This document shows, piece after piece, positions 44,450-53,793 of a DNA stretch of 64,000 bases. The DNA is taken from contig CAVTWI010000002.1 of NCBI GenBank assembly GCA_963738345.1, forward strand, positions 3,720,001 through 3,784,000, in the 5' to 3' direction. Under the pieces are notes generated by a model. The model had not been told where the DNA came from and did not search any database. It saw only the letters and a list, made by a program, of their open reading frames with translations. A program made the position numbers and the translations under genes. Position 1 is the first letter of the stretch, and each line of letters begins with the position of its first letter. This stretch comes from Bog-159 sp963738345. GTDB lineage: Bacteria; Acidobacteriota; Terriglobia; Bryobacterales; Bryobacteraceae.

Positions 44450-46249
44450 GAGGCGGAAGGCAGCCATTTCCTGGCCATTGCGAACCAATAGGACGTCGCC
44501 CGCCACCACCGGATGGTTCCAGGTTTTGCCTTCGAGGGCCGGGAAGCGCGCGAGTTCCGTGAATTGCGTGGGGGCGGCCTGCACCAAAGCCAGTTCACCT
44601 TCTTCGGAGAGGACCAGCAGCACATCCTGATCCGACAACAGGACCAACTGGCCGTTGCCGTAGCGCCCACCCTTCCACACGCGCTTGCCGTCTTTGAGGT
44701 CGATGCAAGAGAGGATGCTGCCGTCGAAGCCGTAGGCGTAGCCGTTGTGCACTACGAAATCGTTGAAGTAGGGCTTCAGGCCTTTCGAAGTCCAGCGCTC
44801 GGTGGCAGTCCAGCCGGACGTTTCGTGGGCGATCGCCAGGCGGCGGATCCCGCTGCTGTCGCTTACACCGATCAGGACGTCGCCATCGCCCGTTAGCGCA
44901 GGCTGCACGATGGGGTAGCCGGGCCAAGCGTGCTCCCACAACAGCTTGCCATCATCGAGCGCCACGCTGGCCGCGCCGGTTTCGCTCAACAGCAGCACCT
45001 GCCGGACGCCGTCGGAGGTATAGAGATGTGGCGAACTATAGCTAACGCCGCGAGCCGGCCCGACCCATCGCTTGGCGCCGGTTTGCCGGTCGTACGCGAT
45101 AAGCTGTCCGGCGGTGGCGGCGATGACCAAGTCACCGACGACCAGTGGGGAACTGGCAAAGCCCCACTGCGGCGTCTTCATGCCGGTATCAGCGGCCGCA
45201 TTGTGCGACCAGATAACGGCTCCGGAAGTGGTATTGAGCGCATTCACAATCCCGGTAGCGCCGAAGGTGTAGACGCGGCCGTCGCTGAGGCTGGGCGTGG
45301 CGCGCGGACCGGGTCCGCCATTCGATTCCCAGAAGCGGGCGGGGTCGCTATGCGTCCATACGGGCTGGCCGGTCGAGAGATTGTAGCAAGCCACTACTTC
45401 GTCCGGGCCGCGCTGCTCTTGCGTGTAGATCAGTCCATCTCGCACGGCGAAGGATGACCATCCGGGTCCCACGGGGTGGCGCCATAGCGCGACGGGGGGG
45501 GAGGCTTTCCAATCGGTCTGGATCTTGACGCCAGGCACTACATCGTCGCGGTGGGGTCCGCGAAAGCCGGACCAGTCACCGGCGATCTTCGCTTGTGGGG
45601 GGGCTTGCGCGGGCGCAGTCGGAGGTACTGCCTCCTTTGCGCCTGGGGTAACCCGCGCTTCTTCGGGGACGGGCGCGGGCGCGGCGGGTTGGCTGGGCAG
45701 CGAGGCCGGCACTATAGCGGCAGCCGGGGGCGATTTGCGCGCTTGCTCTACCAGAAGTTCCTCGGGCGTCTTGGTCCAGCGCCAGTGCAGGTCATTATGG
45801 AAGCTGGCAGTGAAGCCTCCGGTACGGGCCATGGTCCACATGGCGCATGCCAGCAGGATGGTTGCGGCCATGGACAAGCGGCGCGTGCGATCGGGAAGGC
45901 GGCGAGTGGCTACGGCCCACGCAACGAAGGCCACGCTTAGAGGTGGGATCGCCAGGAAATAGAACAGCATTCCCATCGCGCCGGTAGCTATGGATACATC
46001 GACGAAGCGCTTGGTCACGGCGAGCGCTGCCACCGCCAAGGCGAGCGCACCCAAACGTTCCACCCAGGCTGCCCGGCTAAAGAACAGCCACCACAACAAC
46101 ACCGCCAGACCGCCAGCCGGTCCCGCGAGTATGCTGATGAGCATGGTATCGGGGAACAGCGCGAGCACAACGTACCGAAGCAACAACTGGATGATGACGA
46201 TGACTACGCCGGGCCAAAGGCGGAGGGGTTTCCGGGCCACGATTTCCAT
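44435..46249 (-). CDS. Membrane-anchored PQQ-like beta-propeller protein
   Basis: A 604-residue protein. Four or so N-terminal membrane helices (first about 150 residues, e.g. VVIVIIQLLLRYVVLALF and GGLAVLLWWLFF) are followed by a Pro/Ala-rich linker (about 175-225) and a PQQ-type propeller. It has outer-propeller motifs such as WSGFRGPHRDDVVPG, TGQPVWTHSDPARFW, TGAKRWVGPARGVSYSSPHL and DGKRVWKGGRYGNGQLVLL. Such proteins often act as quinoprotein-like or scaffold domains facing the periplasm; no PQQ-dehydrogenase active-site set is obvious. It starts at the ATG at 46249 and overlaps the convergent cyclase-like gene at its 3' end. Confidence 0.82.
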   Translation of the reverse strand: MEIVARKPLRLWPGVVIVIIQLLLRYVVLALFPDTMLISILAGPAGGLAVLLWWLFFSRAAWVERLGALALAVAALAVTKRFVDVSIATGAMGMLFYFLAIPPLSVAFVAWAVATRRLPDRTRRLSMAATILLACAMWTMARTGGFTASFHNDLHWRWTKTPEELLVEQARKSPPAAAIVPASLPSQPAAPAPVPEEARVTPGAKEAVPPTAPAQAPPQAKIAGDWSGFRGPHRDDVVPGVKIQTDWKASPPVALWRHPVGPGWSSFAVRDGLIYTQEQRGPDEVVACYNLSTGQPVWTHSDPARFWESNGGPGPRATPSLSDGRVYTFGATGIVNALNTTSGAVIWSHNAAADTGMKTPQWGFASSPLVVGDLVIAATAGQLIAYDRQTGAKRWVGPARGVSYSSPHLYTSDGVRQVLLLSETGAASVALDDGKLLWEHAWPGYPIVQPALTGDGDVLIGVSDSSGIRRLAIAHETSGWTATERWTSKGLKPYFNDFVVHNGYAYGFDGSILSCIDLKDGKRVWKGGRYGNGQLVLLSDQDVLLVLSEEGELALVQAAPTQFTELARFPALEGKTWNHPVVAGDVLLVRNGQEMAAFRLSMEH

Positions 46250-46347
46250 GGTTGATCTTCCTATCAGTCCGGCGCTACCGCCGGAACAACTAGTGTAGTC
46301 ATCGGAGTCATACGAAGTCTTGCGGTTATTCGTTCCAAGAAACGCGC

Positions 46348-48189
46348 CTATCGCAGCAGCGGATGTTGGGAAAGAACAACTTCCATCCCGAGCACGGCTT
46401 CGCGGCCCGGCATGGCGACGCCGCGGATCTCCTGGTACGACGTATTAGTCAGGTTGGAGGCGCGCACAAATGGATGAACGGTACCGCGGGACCTGCCGAC
46501 GTAAACATCCCAAAGCGCGTAGGGATTCGTATCGCGGCGGTTCAGAACGCCGACCCGGGTGCGTGCGATCAGGCCGCCCGGCAGGCCGCACTGCCACGCC
46601 ACCACGGCGGAGTTCGACGGATAGTTGAACAGATACTTGGTATAGCCGATGGGGATGGTGTCCTGCACCCCGAGCAGCCAGTTGTAAAGAACGTCTATGG
46701 TCTGGTTCCGAACCGGCGTAAATCGCAGGGAAGTTTCGACACCGGTGAATCTTAGATTATCGATGTTCAAAGCCTGCCATGGGCCGGTGGGCGAGGTGCC
46801 GTAATAATCGATATCGTTGTGTTCACGCCGCTGAAAGAGGGTGACGGCCGCGCGCAGGCGGCGGGTAGGATTCCAATCGAGACCGCCTTCGTAGCTCCAG
46901 GCGCTTTCCGGCAGCAGGTTCGGATTGCCATGGTTCACCGGATCGTTGTAATAAAGATCGGTGTAGGTGGGCACGCGAAAGGCACGGCTGGCGGACGCGC
47001 GGAATTTCAAGGTGGACGAGAGCCACGCGCCGCCGGCAATGGTCGGGCAGAGGACGCCGCTGAAATTGCGGTACACCTCTTCGCGCGCGGCGATCGACAG
47101 AGAGAAGCGGTGTAGCGCGCGGAAGTCGATAGCGGTGTAGGCGGCGCCGCGGCTCCGGCTGTGAAATCCTAAATTGTTGCTGGCGATGGATTCGTGGAGG
47201 GCTTCGACGCCATAGAACAGCCGGGTGTGGGCGGCCAAGGTTTCGGTGCGGCGAACGGCCAGTTGCTCGCTTTCGTCGGCGTGGTGGTTGGTGTAGATGG
47301 AAGGATTGTCGCGAAACAAAACGAAGAGATCGCTGTGCCGGCGGTAGGCGAAACTGGCGGTAGTCTTCTTGCCGAGCGCCTGCTGAAAGCCCGCCCACCA
47401 GGTTTTGGTATCTTCCCACGAAGGATAATCGCCATAGAATCCCGCGGCGCCGAAGGGATGATCCATATAGGCAAAGGTGAGGTCGCTCGAACCCCAACCG
47501 GTAAGCAGGTGCGTGCTGGAGGCGAGTTGGAGATTACGGTAGTCGCGATCGGGCATGAAGCCCGAGGAGAAGTCGCGCGCAAAGGAAAGCTGTTCGTCGA
47601 GCTTGCCGATGCTGTCGGAAAGCGAGACGCTTTGCTGGTTGATGCCATCGTTCCCGATGGCCGTGCGCAGCCGCAGTTCCAGATTTTCGCGGGGGGCGGT
47701 AATGACGTTGACCACGCCGCCCAAGGCGTCCGATCCGTACATGGCCGATCCCGAACCGCGGAGCACTTCGATGCGTTCGACGGCATCCAGCGGAACCGGG
47801 ATATCCATATCGTGATGGCCGGACTGCACATCGTTGAGGCGCTGTCCGTTCAGCAGGATGAGGGTCTGCTCATAACCCGCGCCACGGATGGAGATATCGG
47901 TTTGGACACCGTTGGGAGCGCGTTCCTGCATATCGAGGGAGGGATCCATGCGCAGCAGGTCGATGGCGGAGTTTAGAAGAAGTTGCTGGTCGCGAGCGGG
48001 CAGTTGGGATACGGAACGGTCGATTTCGTCAATGGAGACGGGCTCGTAAGTTCCGGTGACCACCAGGGTGTCGTGGCGGGTTATTACCGGCGTGGGGGGG
48101 GTGCCTGGGCTGGGATCGGGCGGTTGCTGGGCCCAGGTCCATGAAGAGGAAAGGAAGGCAAGGAAGAAGAAGCGGTATTTGGACTGCAA
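46348..48189 (-). CDS. TonB-dependent outer-membrane receptor (BtuB-like)
   Basis: A 613-residue receptor. Signal peptide (FFFLAFLSSSWTWAQ), a TonB-box-like DTLVVTGTYEP, then the plug domain (VQTDISIRGAGYEQTLILLN, IEVLRGSGSAMYGSDALGG) and a 22-strand-type barrel with a C-terminal segment (LTNTSYQEIRGVAMPGREAV). The barrel is short, as in BtuB/CirA-like receptors. A few extra residues (SQHPLLR) follow the usual terminal aromatic strand, which lacks the expected C-terminal Phe. The only fitting start is a TTG at 48189 without a good ribosome site; a 47-nt repeat begins 13 nt upstream, so the native leader may have been replaced. No cobalamin riboswitch was seen upstream. The substrate is unknown. 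Confidence 0.88.
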   Translation of the reverse strand: MQSKYRFFFLAFLSSSWTWAQQPPDPSPGTPPTPVITRHDTLVVTGTYEPVSIDEIDRSVSQLPARDQQLLLNSAIDLLRMDPSLDMQERAPNGVQTDISIRGAGYEQTLILLNGQRLNDVQSGHHDMDIPVPLDAVERIEVLRGSGSAMYGSDALGGVVNVITAPRENLELRLRTAIGNDGINQQSVSLSDSIGKLDEQLSFARDFSSGFMPDRDYRNLQLASSTHLLTGWGSSDLTFAYMDHPFGAAGFYGDYPSWEDTKTWWAGFQQALGKKTTASFAYRRHSDLFVLFRDNPSIYTNHHADESEQLAVRRTETLAAHTRLFYGVEALHESIASNNLGFHSRSRGAAYTAIDFRALHRFSLSIAAREEVYRNFSGVLCPTIAGGAWLSSTLKFRASASRAFRVPTYTDLYYNDPVNHGNPNLLPESAWSYEGGLDWNPTRRLRAAVTLFQRREHNDIDYYGTSPTGPWQALNIDNLRFTGVETSLRFTPVRNQTIDVLYNWLLGVQDTIPIGYTKYLFNYPSNSAVVAWQCGLPGGLIARTRVGVLNRRDTNPYALWDVYVGRSRGTVHPFVRASNLTNTSYQEIRGVAMPGREAVLGMEVVLSQHPLLR

Positions 48190-48201
48190 AGATCATTATA
48201 T

Positions 48202-48248
48202 GTGGCGGCACGGTACGCGCCGGATGGTTGGTGCGCGCTGGTGGGTAG
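48202..48248 (+). repeat. 47-nt direct repeat, copy 1
   Basis: A GC-rich 47-nt element found again at 49356-49402 with two mismatches, in the same orientation. It contains the 8-mer GTGCGCGC and a related GTACGCGC. It lies directly before the TonB-receptor start codon. Confidence 0.8.
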
Positions 48249-48325
48249 TGCATACTATGCAGCTCTGCAGGGCCTTCCCCGACGGCGAGACCGCTTTCCG
48301 CTAACCCCACATATCGGGAGGAAGT

Positions 48326-48679
48326 TCAGCGGGTGCGCTTGACCTTATGCGAGACAGTGGGACGGATTAACCGTTTAGCGAAGCCGTCCAATCCCGGCCA
48401 AACGACTGCAATACCCACGATCATCACACCAACTACGACGACGCCTGTCGCATAGACCGGCTGACCGGATCGGCCCGCCCACATGAAGTGCCCCTGCCTC
48501 GATGCCCAAAAGCCAAGGAGGACGAGGTGAGCACCGATCACGCCAATCAGAAGCCTAGGCAAAAGGCCTAAAGGCACCTCAATCGGCTTTGTTTTTGGTT
48601 TGCGGCCACTAGGGTGGAACGACACGTTGCCCTCCCATGATGTTAACGCTGGCGCTGGGTCACTGTACGAGAAGCCCAC
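48326..48679 (-). CDS. Small hypothetical membrane protein
   Basis: A 117-residue frame, with GTG at 48679 as the most upstream start. Two membrane helices are predicted by eye (LLPRLLIGVIGAHLVLLGFW and VYATGVVVVGVMIVGIAVV), with a Lys/Arg-rich C-terminus (cytoplasmic by the positive-inside rule). No family recognised and no strong ribosome site. It sits in a stretch of repeats and gene fragments, so it may be a relic. Confidence 0.45.
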   Translation of the reverse strand: MGFSYSDPAPALTSWEGNVSFHPSGRKPKTKPIEVPLGLLPRLLIGVIGAHLVLLGFWASRQGHFMWAGRSGQPVYATGVVVVGVMIVGIAVVWPGLDGFAKRLIRPTVSHKVKRTR

Positions 48680-48907
48680 GCTTCGTCAAGTGGCAATTGT
48701 AGCTCACTTGTGGTTTGCCCTAACCAGCAGTAGACTCCAGGACGTAACCAGTGCAGATCCTTTTCGCCCTATTGCTCGCAGGTGGCCACCGCGTCGCTAC
48801 GGGCTTTCCCGGCCCACCGCTCCGCCTTCGGGGCTCATTGCCACGACGGATCAGGTAGATTCCAATGAGCCGTAATCATATTCGCGGCTCCGCCCGCTGC
48901 GCAATGC

Positions 48908-49086
48908 CGACCATTGATTTCACTTTAGACTTCGTCCCCCAGGATGCGCCACATGCTTCCGTTGACCCGTTAATACCCGACCTGGGCGTCGCGATCCAAC
49001 AGCTTGGGCTGAAGCTGCACCAGACAAAGGGCCAGGTCGATCTTCTGGTCATCGACCATATAGATAAAGCGCCCACACCGAACTAG
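48908..49086 (+). pseudogene. C-terminal fragment of a TIGR03435-type soil protein
   Basis: The residues read TIDFTLDFVPQDAP, then VAIQQLGLKLHQTKGQVDLL, then VIDHIDKAPTPN to the stop. This matches the C-terminal end of the TIGR03435 family, which is expanded in Solibacter-like acidobacteria and typical of their secreted proteins. The N-terminal about 200 residues are missing upstream. A short in-frame extension starts at 48865. Read as a truncated relic. Confidence 0.72.
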
Positions 49087-49271
49087 CCGAAGTGCCCGGC
49101 GCTCGTGCCGCAGAGGACTCCGAGTTCGTTTAGACGTTGCTGATGTATTCTCGAAGTACGTTTCCGCGGCTTTCAGCGGCGGAACGGGTTGTGGACAAAA
49201 TACGTGCATCGTGGAAAGTTGCGGGGCGTTCCCAATCGGTCATCGAACGCTAATGCCACGGAGGTTTTCGG

Positions 49272-49359
49272 TCATCCGGTGAGGCGATCGTATTCCGTGT
49301 GGGTTCCGATCCAGAACCAAAGCACGCCGTTCTGCACCTCGACGGCCAGCGCACGGTGG
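49272..49359 (-). pseudogene. C-terminal fragment of a RelE/ParE-like toxin
   Basis: The minus frame ending in TGA at 49272 reads ALAVEVQNGVLWFWIGTHTE then YDRLTG. This is the typical end of RelE/HigB-type toxins (WFWIG.H.EYD). The N-terminal part is absent: the sequence is cut by the 47-nt repeat at 49356, suggesting that the repeat or a recombination event truncated a toxin gene. The active-site region may be incomplete. Confidence 0.55.
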
Positions 49360-49402
49360 CGGCACGGTGCGCGCCGGATGATTGGTGCGCGCTGGTGGGT
49401 AG
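49356..49402 (+). repeat. 47-nt direct repeat, copy 2
   Basis: A second copy of the element at 48202-48248 (two mismatches), here joined to a truncated toxin fragment. The two copies bracket a small membrane protein and a TIGR03435 fragment. Confidence 0.8.
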
Positions 49403-49483
49403 AACGGGTAAATGCTGTTTTGCGCGGTCGGTAGTGATAGCATAATCCCACGGCCCGGAGGTCGATTCGGAGGTAAACACTTT

Positions 49484-51722
49484 ATGCAAACCAGACAAAC
49501 TGGCGCGCGTTTGTTCGTCGCCTGCGTGCTCGCAATGACTGGGCTGCCCCAAGCACAAGCGGCGACCGAAACGGTGATCTATTCTTTCGCACAGTTCCCG
49601 CAGGGAGCCAATCCATACTCGCCACTGACTCTCGATACTGAAGGCAACATATACGGGACGACGTATACGGGTGGACAGCAAAATGCCGGCGTAGTCTTCA
49701 AGCTGTCGCCATCCGGGCAGGAAACGGTGCTGCATAGCTTCACGGGCGGATCTGACGGTGGGAATCCTTACGCCGGGGTAATTTTGGGCGCCAATGGCGG
49801 TCTTTACGGGACCACGTATTTAGGAGGTGCGGCCAACGCGGGCGTGGTCTACGCCGTGAGCCAGTCGGGCCAGTTCCAGGTGCTGTACAGCTTTACGGGT
49901 GGCGCAGACGGGGGCAATCCCTATGCCGGTTTAGCTTCCGATTCCGCGGGAAACTTGTATGGCACAACCGTGAATGGCGGTTCTGCGAATGCTGGAGCAG
50001 TCTATAAGGTTACGCCATCCGGACAGGAAACAGTGTTCTATAGCTTCGCGGGCAGAACTGACGGAAAGAACCCGTATGGCACGTTGATTTTCGATCCGGC
50101 AGGCGATCTGTACGGAACTACAAGGCGGGTGGAAACCTGAAGTCCGGCGTAGTTTTCAAACTAAGCTCGTCGGGGCAAGAAACCGTGCTGTACACGTTTG
50201 GTAGCACGCACGACGGCGCGGATGGTCCAATCGCTGGCGTGACGCGCGATTCTTCAGGAAACCTTTATGGGACCGCATCGAAAGTAGTGTACAAGATTGA
50301 TGCCGCCGGGCAATATTCCAAGCTGGGCTTTTTGGGGTGCCCAACGGGAGGAGAGTCTTCGGCCGGTGTGGTATTGGATGCGGCTGGCAATATTACGGGA
50401 CGACGAATACTCAGGAGCCAGGTTGCGGGCCTCCTAACGGCGCCGTCTTTAAGCTGGATACTGCCGGACGGTTCACGGTCCTATTCCCGTTTCCGGGCGC
50501 ATCCAGCCCGGAGAATACGATGATCGGGACGAACGGTGCTGTGGTGCTCGGCGCAGACGGGGACCTGTACGGGACCACGCAATATGCCGGCGTTTCCGGG
50601 CTCGTTTACAGGCTGACTATCGCGGGCCAAGAGTCGGCTTTGTATGGTTTCCCCGGCGCCGCCGCCGGCACGCATCCCTTTGGAGGAGTGATCGCAGGCT
50701 CTGCAGGTAACTTCTATGGCACGGCAGGCGGGGGCTCCGAAAACCAAGGTGTGCTCTATGAATTGAGTGCCGCCGGCAAGCCCAAGGTGCTATACACTTT
50801 TGCTGATGGCGTCGGCACCGGTTTAGCTCGCGACGCTAAGGGCAACCTGTATGGAACTGCCGGTAACAAGGCAACCACGAATGGCGAAGTGTTTAAGGTC
50901 GATACCGCGGGAACTTATACTGTCGTATACAGTTTCACTGGCGGATCTGACGGTACTGGATCCTCCGGCGTAGTCTTGGGACCCGGCGGTAACTTGTACG
51001 GGTCGAGTGCGATCGGAGCGAGCGGTAACGGGTTGGTATTTAGGCTCACGACGGCAGGTGTCTTCACGATACTACACACTTTCAGCGGCGGTGACGGCAG
51101 CCAGCCGAATGGCGGGATCGTATTCGATGCTACAGGTAACTTGTATGGGACCACCAATGAAGGGGGCGGCGGGGCTGGGGTTATTTATAAGATAAGTACG
51201 GCCGGAGACTTCTCGGTTCTTTACACCTTCCCTGGGGGCGCGGACGGCGGGAATCCACAGGCAGGTGTTACTGTTGATGGCGCAGGGAATCTCTACGGAA
51301 CGGCTGTCAATTACGGAGTTACTAGCCAAGGCGACAATGCGGAGGGTGTCGTGTTCGAACTCAATGCGGCTGGCCAATACAGCGTGCTGTACGCGTTCAC
51401 CGGAGGAGCAGACGGGGGATCGCCATCCTCGGCGGTCGTGCGTGACTCGGCGGGCAATCTTTATGGGACCACCGAGGCGGGCGGGCTGCCAGGTTGCGGC
51501 GTCTCAGGTTGTGGCGTCGTTTATGAGGTGAGTTCCTCTGGACAAGAGACCGTTCTGCACAGCTTCACGGGAGGAGCCGACGGTGCCAGCCCGCAGGGCG
51601 CAGGACTGAGTTTAGCTATCAACGGAAATCTTGTTGGCACCACTCCCTGGGGCGGGAAAGGCGGTTCTGCGGCTTCGGAATTTTCTGGCGCGGGAACAGT
51701 TTTCGAGATTGTCCTGCAGTAG
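49484..51722 (+). CDS. Secreted choice-of-anchor repeat protein (TIGR03803 type), 14 repeats, two frame breaks
   Basis: ATG at 49484 with GGAGG 10 nt upstream and a signal peptide (LFVACVLAMTGLPQAQA). Then 14 repeats of about 50 residues of the form DG..P.AGV..D.AGNLYGTT..GG....GVVYK....G.ETVLYSF. Frame breaks near 50129 (GGG run) and 50393 interrupt the middle, and repeats 4-6 only become complete when the three frames are joined. The final frame ends at 51722. The repeat is Kelch/NHL-propeller-like; two seven-bladed propellers are inferred from the count. It is probably extracellular; no catalytic motif is seen. Two paralogues lie at 54.4-55.6 and 57.2-59.4 kb. Confidence 0.83.
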
Positions 51723-51763
51723 TTGAAACGTGCAAGTTGTCCCGCAGAGTGCCCGCGGAGCGC

Positions 51764-51832
51764 CATAACCCGTGCCACGAATGGAGATATCGGTTTGGAC
51801 ACCGTTGGGAGCGCTCCTGCACATTGGTCAGG
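51764..51832 (-). pseudogene. Fragment of a TonB-dependent receptor plug domain
   Basis: About 69 nt closely match 47871-47943 inside the TonB-receptor gene, in the same orientation, including the plug sequence APNGVQTDISIRG.GY. Flanking DNA does not match, and the copy has a 2-nt gap. It is either a relic of a second receptor or a small duplication. Confidence 0.75.
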
Positions 51833-51924
51833 GATCCTGTCGGCGATTCGATCTACCTGACCGACTTTGGGAATATCGTTTCACCTACTCATTGCTGTAG
51901 AATACCGGGGGAGGATTCTTGCGA

Positions 51925-52497
51925 ATGGGCAAACTAGCACGATACTTTAGCGCGGCCGTATTACTTGCTTCAGGCAGCGTCTCTGGACAGACAAACAAAA
52001 GCGCAACCGTTTTCGTTCCAGGGAACACCCTGGGCGGGTTTGGAAACCCTTCGGTCGCTGGCAATCAGCCCTACGTAACAGGGATTGTGGCTACTGGGCC
52101 GGGAATCATCGTCGTCACTTATCTCAGCGGGACGGTGACCGACTGCTGTCCGGATTTCACCACCGGGCCGGACGGCATTTCATTTGACTTTGGGACGACG
52201 CAAGCCCCACTTCAGGAAGCTCGGGGCATTGCAGGGGGAACAGTTGGCGCGACTGATGCCTTGATCGGCATATTTGTTCCGAAGTCCAGAGTCGAAAGGT
52301 CAGGATTCACGCCGGTGGATGGCACAAAGGACCTTGTGCGTATCGGGCTCCTGCCCTCGGCGCTTTTCTTTATCGGTACCGGAAGGACCTTCACGGTACC
52401 CGAAGCCGGTACGCTTTTCTTAGGCATCAATGACGATAATGGAGATACTAATGGCGGCGGGTATAGCGTTTCGGTTACATTCACGTCGGTGCACTGA
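51925..52497 (+). CDS. Secreted LecA/PA-IL-like beta-sandwich protein
   Basis: A 190-residue protein from the ATG at 51925, 9 nt after a GGGGGAGGA ribosome site (a nearer TTG at 51919 is too close). Signal peptide (FSAAVLLASGSVSGQ). The remainder is beta-rich; the end (ALFFIGTGRTFTVPEAGTLF, LGINDDNGDTNGGGYSVSV) resembles the Asn-Asp calcium/sugar-binding loops of LecA-like domains. A pair of cysteines (TDCCPD) sits mid-protein. It may bind carbohydrate outside the cell, but the match is by motif only. No clear operon partner. Confidence 0.65.
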   Translation: MGKLARYFSAAVLLASGSVSGQTNKSATVFVPGNTLGGFGNPSVAGNQPYVTGIVATGPGIIVVTYLSGTVTDCCPDFTTGPDGISFDFGTTQAPLQEARGIAGGTVGATDALIGIFVPKSRVERSGFTPVDGTKDLVRIGLLPSALFFIGTGRTFTVPEAGTLFLGINDDNGDTNGGGYSVSVTFTSVH

Positions 52498-52509
52498 GAT
52501 GTTTCAGAG

Positions 52510-52776
52510 CTAGGCCTGCGCTGCCAAAGCTGGGCCGATAAAGAAAAGAGCGGTGAGCAACAGCGCGGCGAATCGAAGGACTCCTGCAACGACAGCAGGA
52601 GAGGCATAACCGCAGAGTACGAGGCCATTGTTCACGCAAAAGGAGACGTTCCGGAACAGCGTCGCGACTATCAGCGATGTCCAGCGCCAGTCAACTGGCA
52701 TCGACGGATCGTCCGGTTCAGGGTCGGAAAAGCGCAATTCGCAGCGTTCGCATTCTCTAGCAAACCGTACAGCCAA
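52510..52776 (-). CDS. Doubtful small hypothetical protein
   Basis: An 88-residue frame convergent with the LecA-like gene. The N-terminus is charged with two cysteines (ERCELRF preceded by CERC), and one hydrophobic segment (VVAGVLRFAALLLTALFFIGPALA) lies at the C-terminus. No ribosome site or family was recognised. It may be real, or a chance frame in GC-rich DNA. Confidence 0.3.
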   Translation of the reverse strand: MAVRFARECERCELRFSDPEPDDPSMPVDWRWTSLIVATLFRNVSFCVNNGLVLCGYASPAVVAGVLRFAALLLTALFFIGPALAAQA

Positions 52777-52856
52777 GTCCGAATCGTACCATCAATAAGT
52801 GCCTAGAATTTCAGTTAGACTGCGTTTCATCCAACTTGCAGAACCCCATCCGTTCT

Positions 52857-53153
52857 TCAAGTGCGGTTGTGCCAGAATCGTGGGCGTCTGTTCCCATGGG
52901 CCACGGCAAGGACGACAATCTTCAGGTCGTCAGCTCGAAAAACGATGTATAAAGGAAATCGACGAAAAACGGCGCGGCGGAGGTCAGCATCGAAAACCTG
53001 AAAGCTGTTAGGCGAATTGGCGATGAGATCAATAACGCGTTCCAACTCATCTAGGAACCGAACTGCGGCACGAACGCTTCGCTCAGCGTACCAAGCCGCA
53101 GCGTCGTCGGCGTCCTGCTGCGCTGCCGGATGGAAGCTGACGGACCGTTGCAT
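52857..53153 (-). CDS. parE: RelE/ParE-family toxin
   Basis: A 98-residue toxin of the type II RelE/ParE superfamily. The N-terminus SVSFHPAAQQDADDAAAWYA is the ParE helix, the middle FLDELERVIDLIANSPNSFQ, and the end RRAVFRRFPLYIVFRADDLK followed by VVLAVAHGNRRPRFW is the typical beta-sheet. The ATG at 53153 overlaps the TGA of the antitoxin gene by 1 nt (TGATG on the coding strand). Target (gyrase or ribosome) cannot be told from sequence. Confidence 0.88.
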   Translation of the reverse strand: MQRSVSFHPAAQQDADDAAAWYAERSVRAAVRFLDELERVIDLIANSPNSFQVFDADLRRAVFRRFPLYIVFRADDLKIVVLAVAHGNRRPRFWHNRT

Positions 53154-53386
53154 CAGCCGTTCAATCTAGTGCGGAGTTGACGACGAACCTCGTCCCAAGC
53201 AATCGTTTGAATGGCACCCGAATCGAGGTCCCGGACTCGCCGCGCGATCTCGCTTCTCCAGGCCTCTTCGGCGTCTTCATCGACCTCCGAGTCAAGGCTG
53301 TTAATGAGAGAGTCGGCGAGTGCAGCCCTAGCCGCCGCGGGCAGTTTCAAAGCGTGTGTCAACAATTCCGACGCGTCCTCAGCCAT
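53153..53386 (-). CDS. Antitoxin of the putative addiction-module component type (TIGR02574)
   Basis: A 77-residue protein with LLTHALKLPAAARAALADSL, then EDAEEAWRSEIARRVRDLDS and a C-terminal IAWDEVRRQLRTRL. This is the pattern of the short helical antitoxins paired with RelE/ParE toxins. It precedes the toxin gene and overlaps it by 1 nt. It probably binds and neutralises the toxin and represses the shared promoter. Confidence 0.87.
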   Translation of the reverse strand: MAEDASELLTHALKLPAAARAALADSLINSLDSEVDEDAEEAWRSEIARRVRDLDSGAIQTIAWDEVRRQLRTRLNG

Positions 53387-53484
53387 CTCCCCATTTTACC
53401 CTGTGCGGCGACACGGCTGCGGGTTCAACTGGCGATGACGGGTATTCCGGTAACTGGTGTTCCAGTCCCCCCGAGTGACGCATT

Positions 53485-53778
53485 CTATGCCGCCTGGCGG
53501 GGCCTAACGATGCGCTCGATGGTCCGGCCTATCTTCCTCTGGGCCATGCGCAAGTCGTAGAACGCCTGCAAATTCAGCCAGAACTCCGGTGTGGTACCAA
53601 AGTACTGCGCCAATCGCAAGGCGGTGTCAGCGGTCACGCCGCGGCGGCCAAGGACGATTTCGTTCAGACGCGCTGCGCCGACCCCAAGCTCCTTAGCTAG
53701 AGCGTTGACGCTCATGCCTAGCGGGATGAGAAACTCTCCTTTGAGTGTCTCGCCGGGATGTGGTGGCTTCATCGTCAT
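53485..53778 (-). CDS. higA: HigA-family antitoxin (HTH)
   Basis: A 97-residue protein with MKPPHPGETLKGEFLIPLGM, the XRE helix-turn-helix VNALAKELGVGAARLNEIV, and RGVTADTALRLAQYFGTTPE, FWLNLQAFYDLRMAQ. These are the fixed blocks of HigA. It lies 15 nt downstream of the toxin gene on the same strand, the inverted toxin-first order typical of hig modules. It binds HigB and its own promoter. Confidence 0.93.
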   Translation of the reverse strand: MTMKPPHPGETLKGEFLIPLGMSVNALAKELGVGAARLNEIVLGRRGVTADTALRLAQYFGTTPEFWLNLQAFYDLRMAQRKIGRTIERIVRPRQAA

Positions 53779-53793
53779 ACGGTTGGTCTCCTT

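Larger units (their letters stand above)
49087..49483. other. Spacer with toxin-gene fragment and repeat
   Basis: About 400 nt with no complete gene. It holds the toxin fragment at 49272-49359 and the second copy of the 47-nt repeat (both listed separately), plus the leader of the next gene. Nothing else was recognised. Confidence 0.6.

Noticed and set aside
48190..48330. Cobalamin riboswitch upstream of the TonB-dependent receptor
   Set aside because: No B12-box-like sequence or matching fold was recognisable; the region holds the 47-nt repeat instead.
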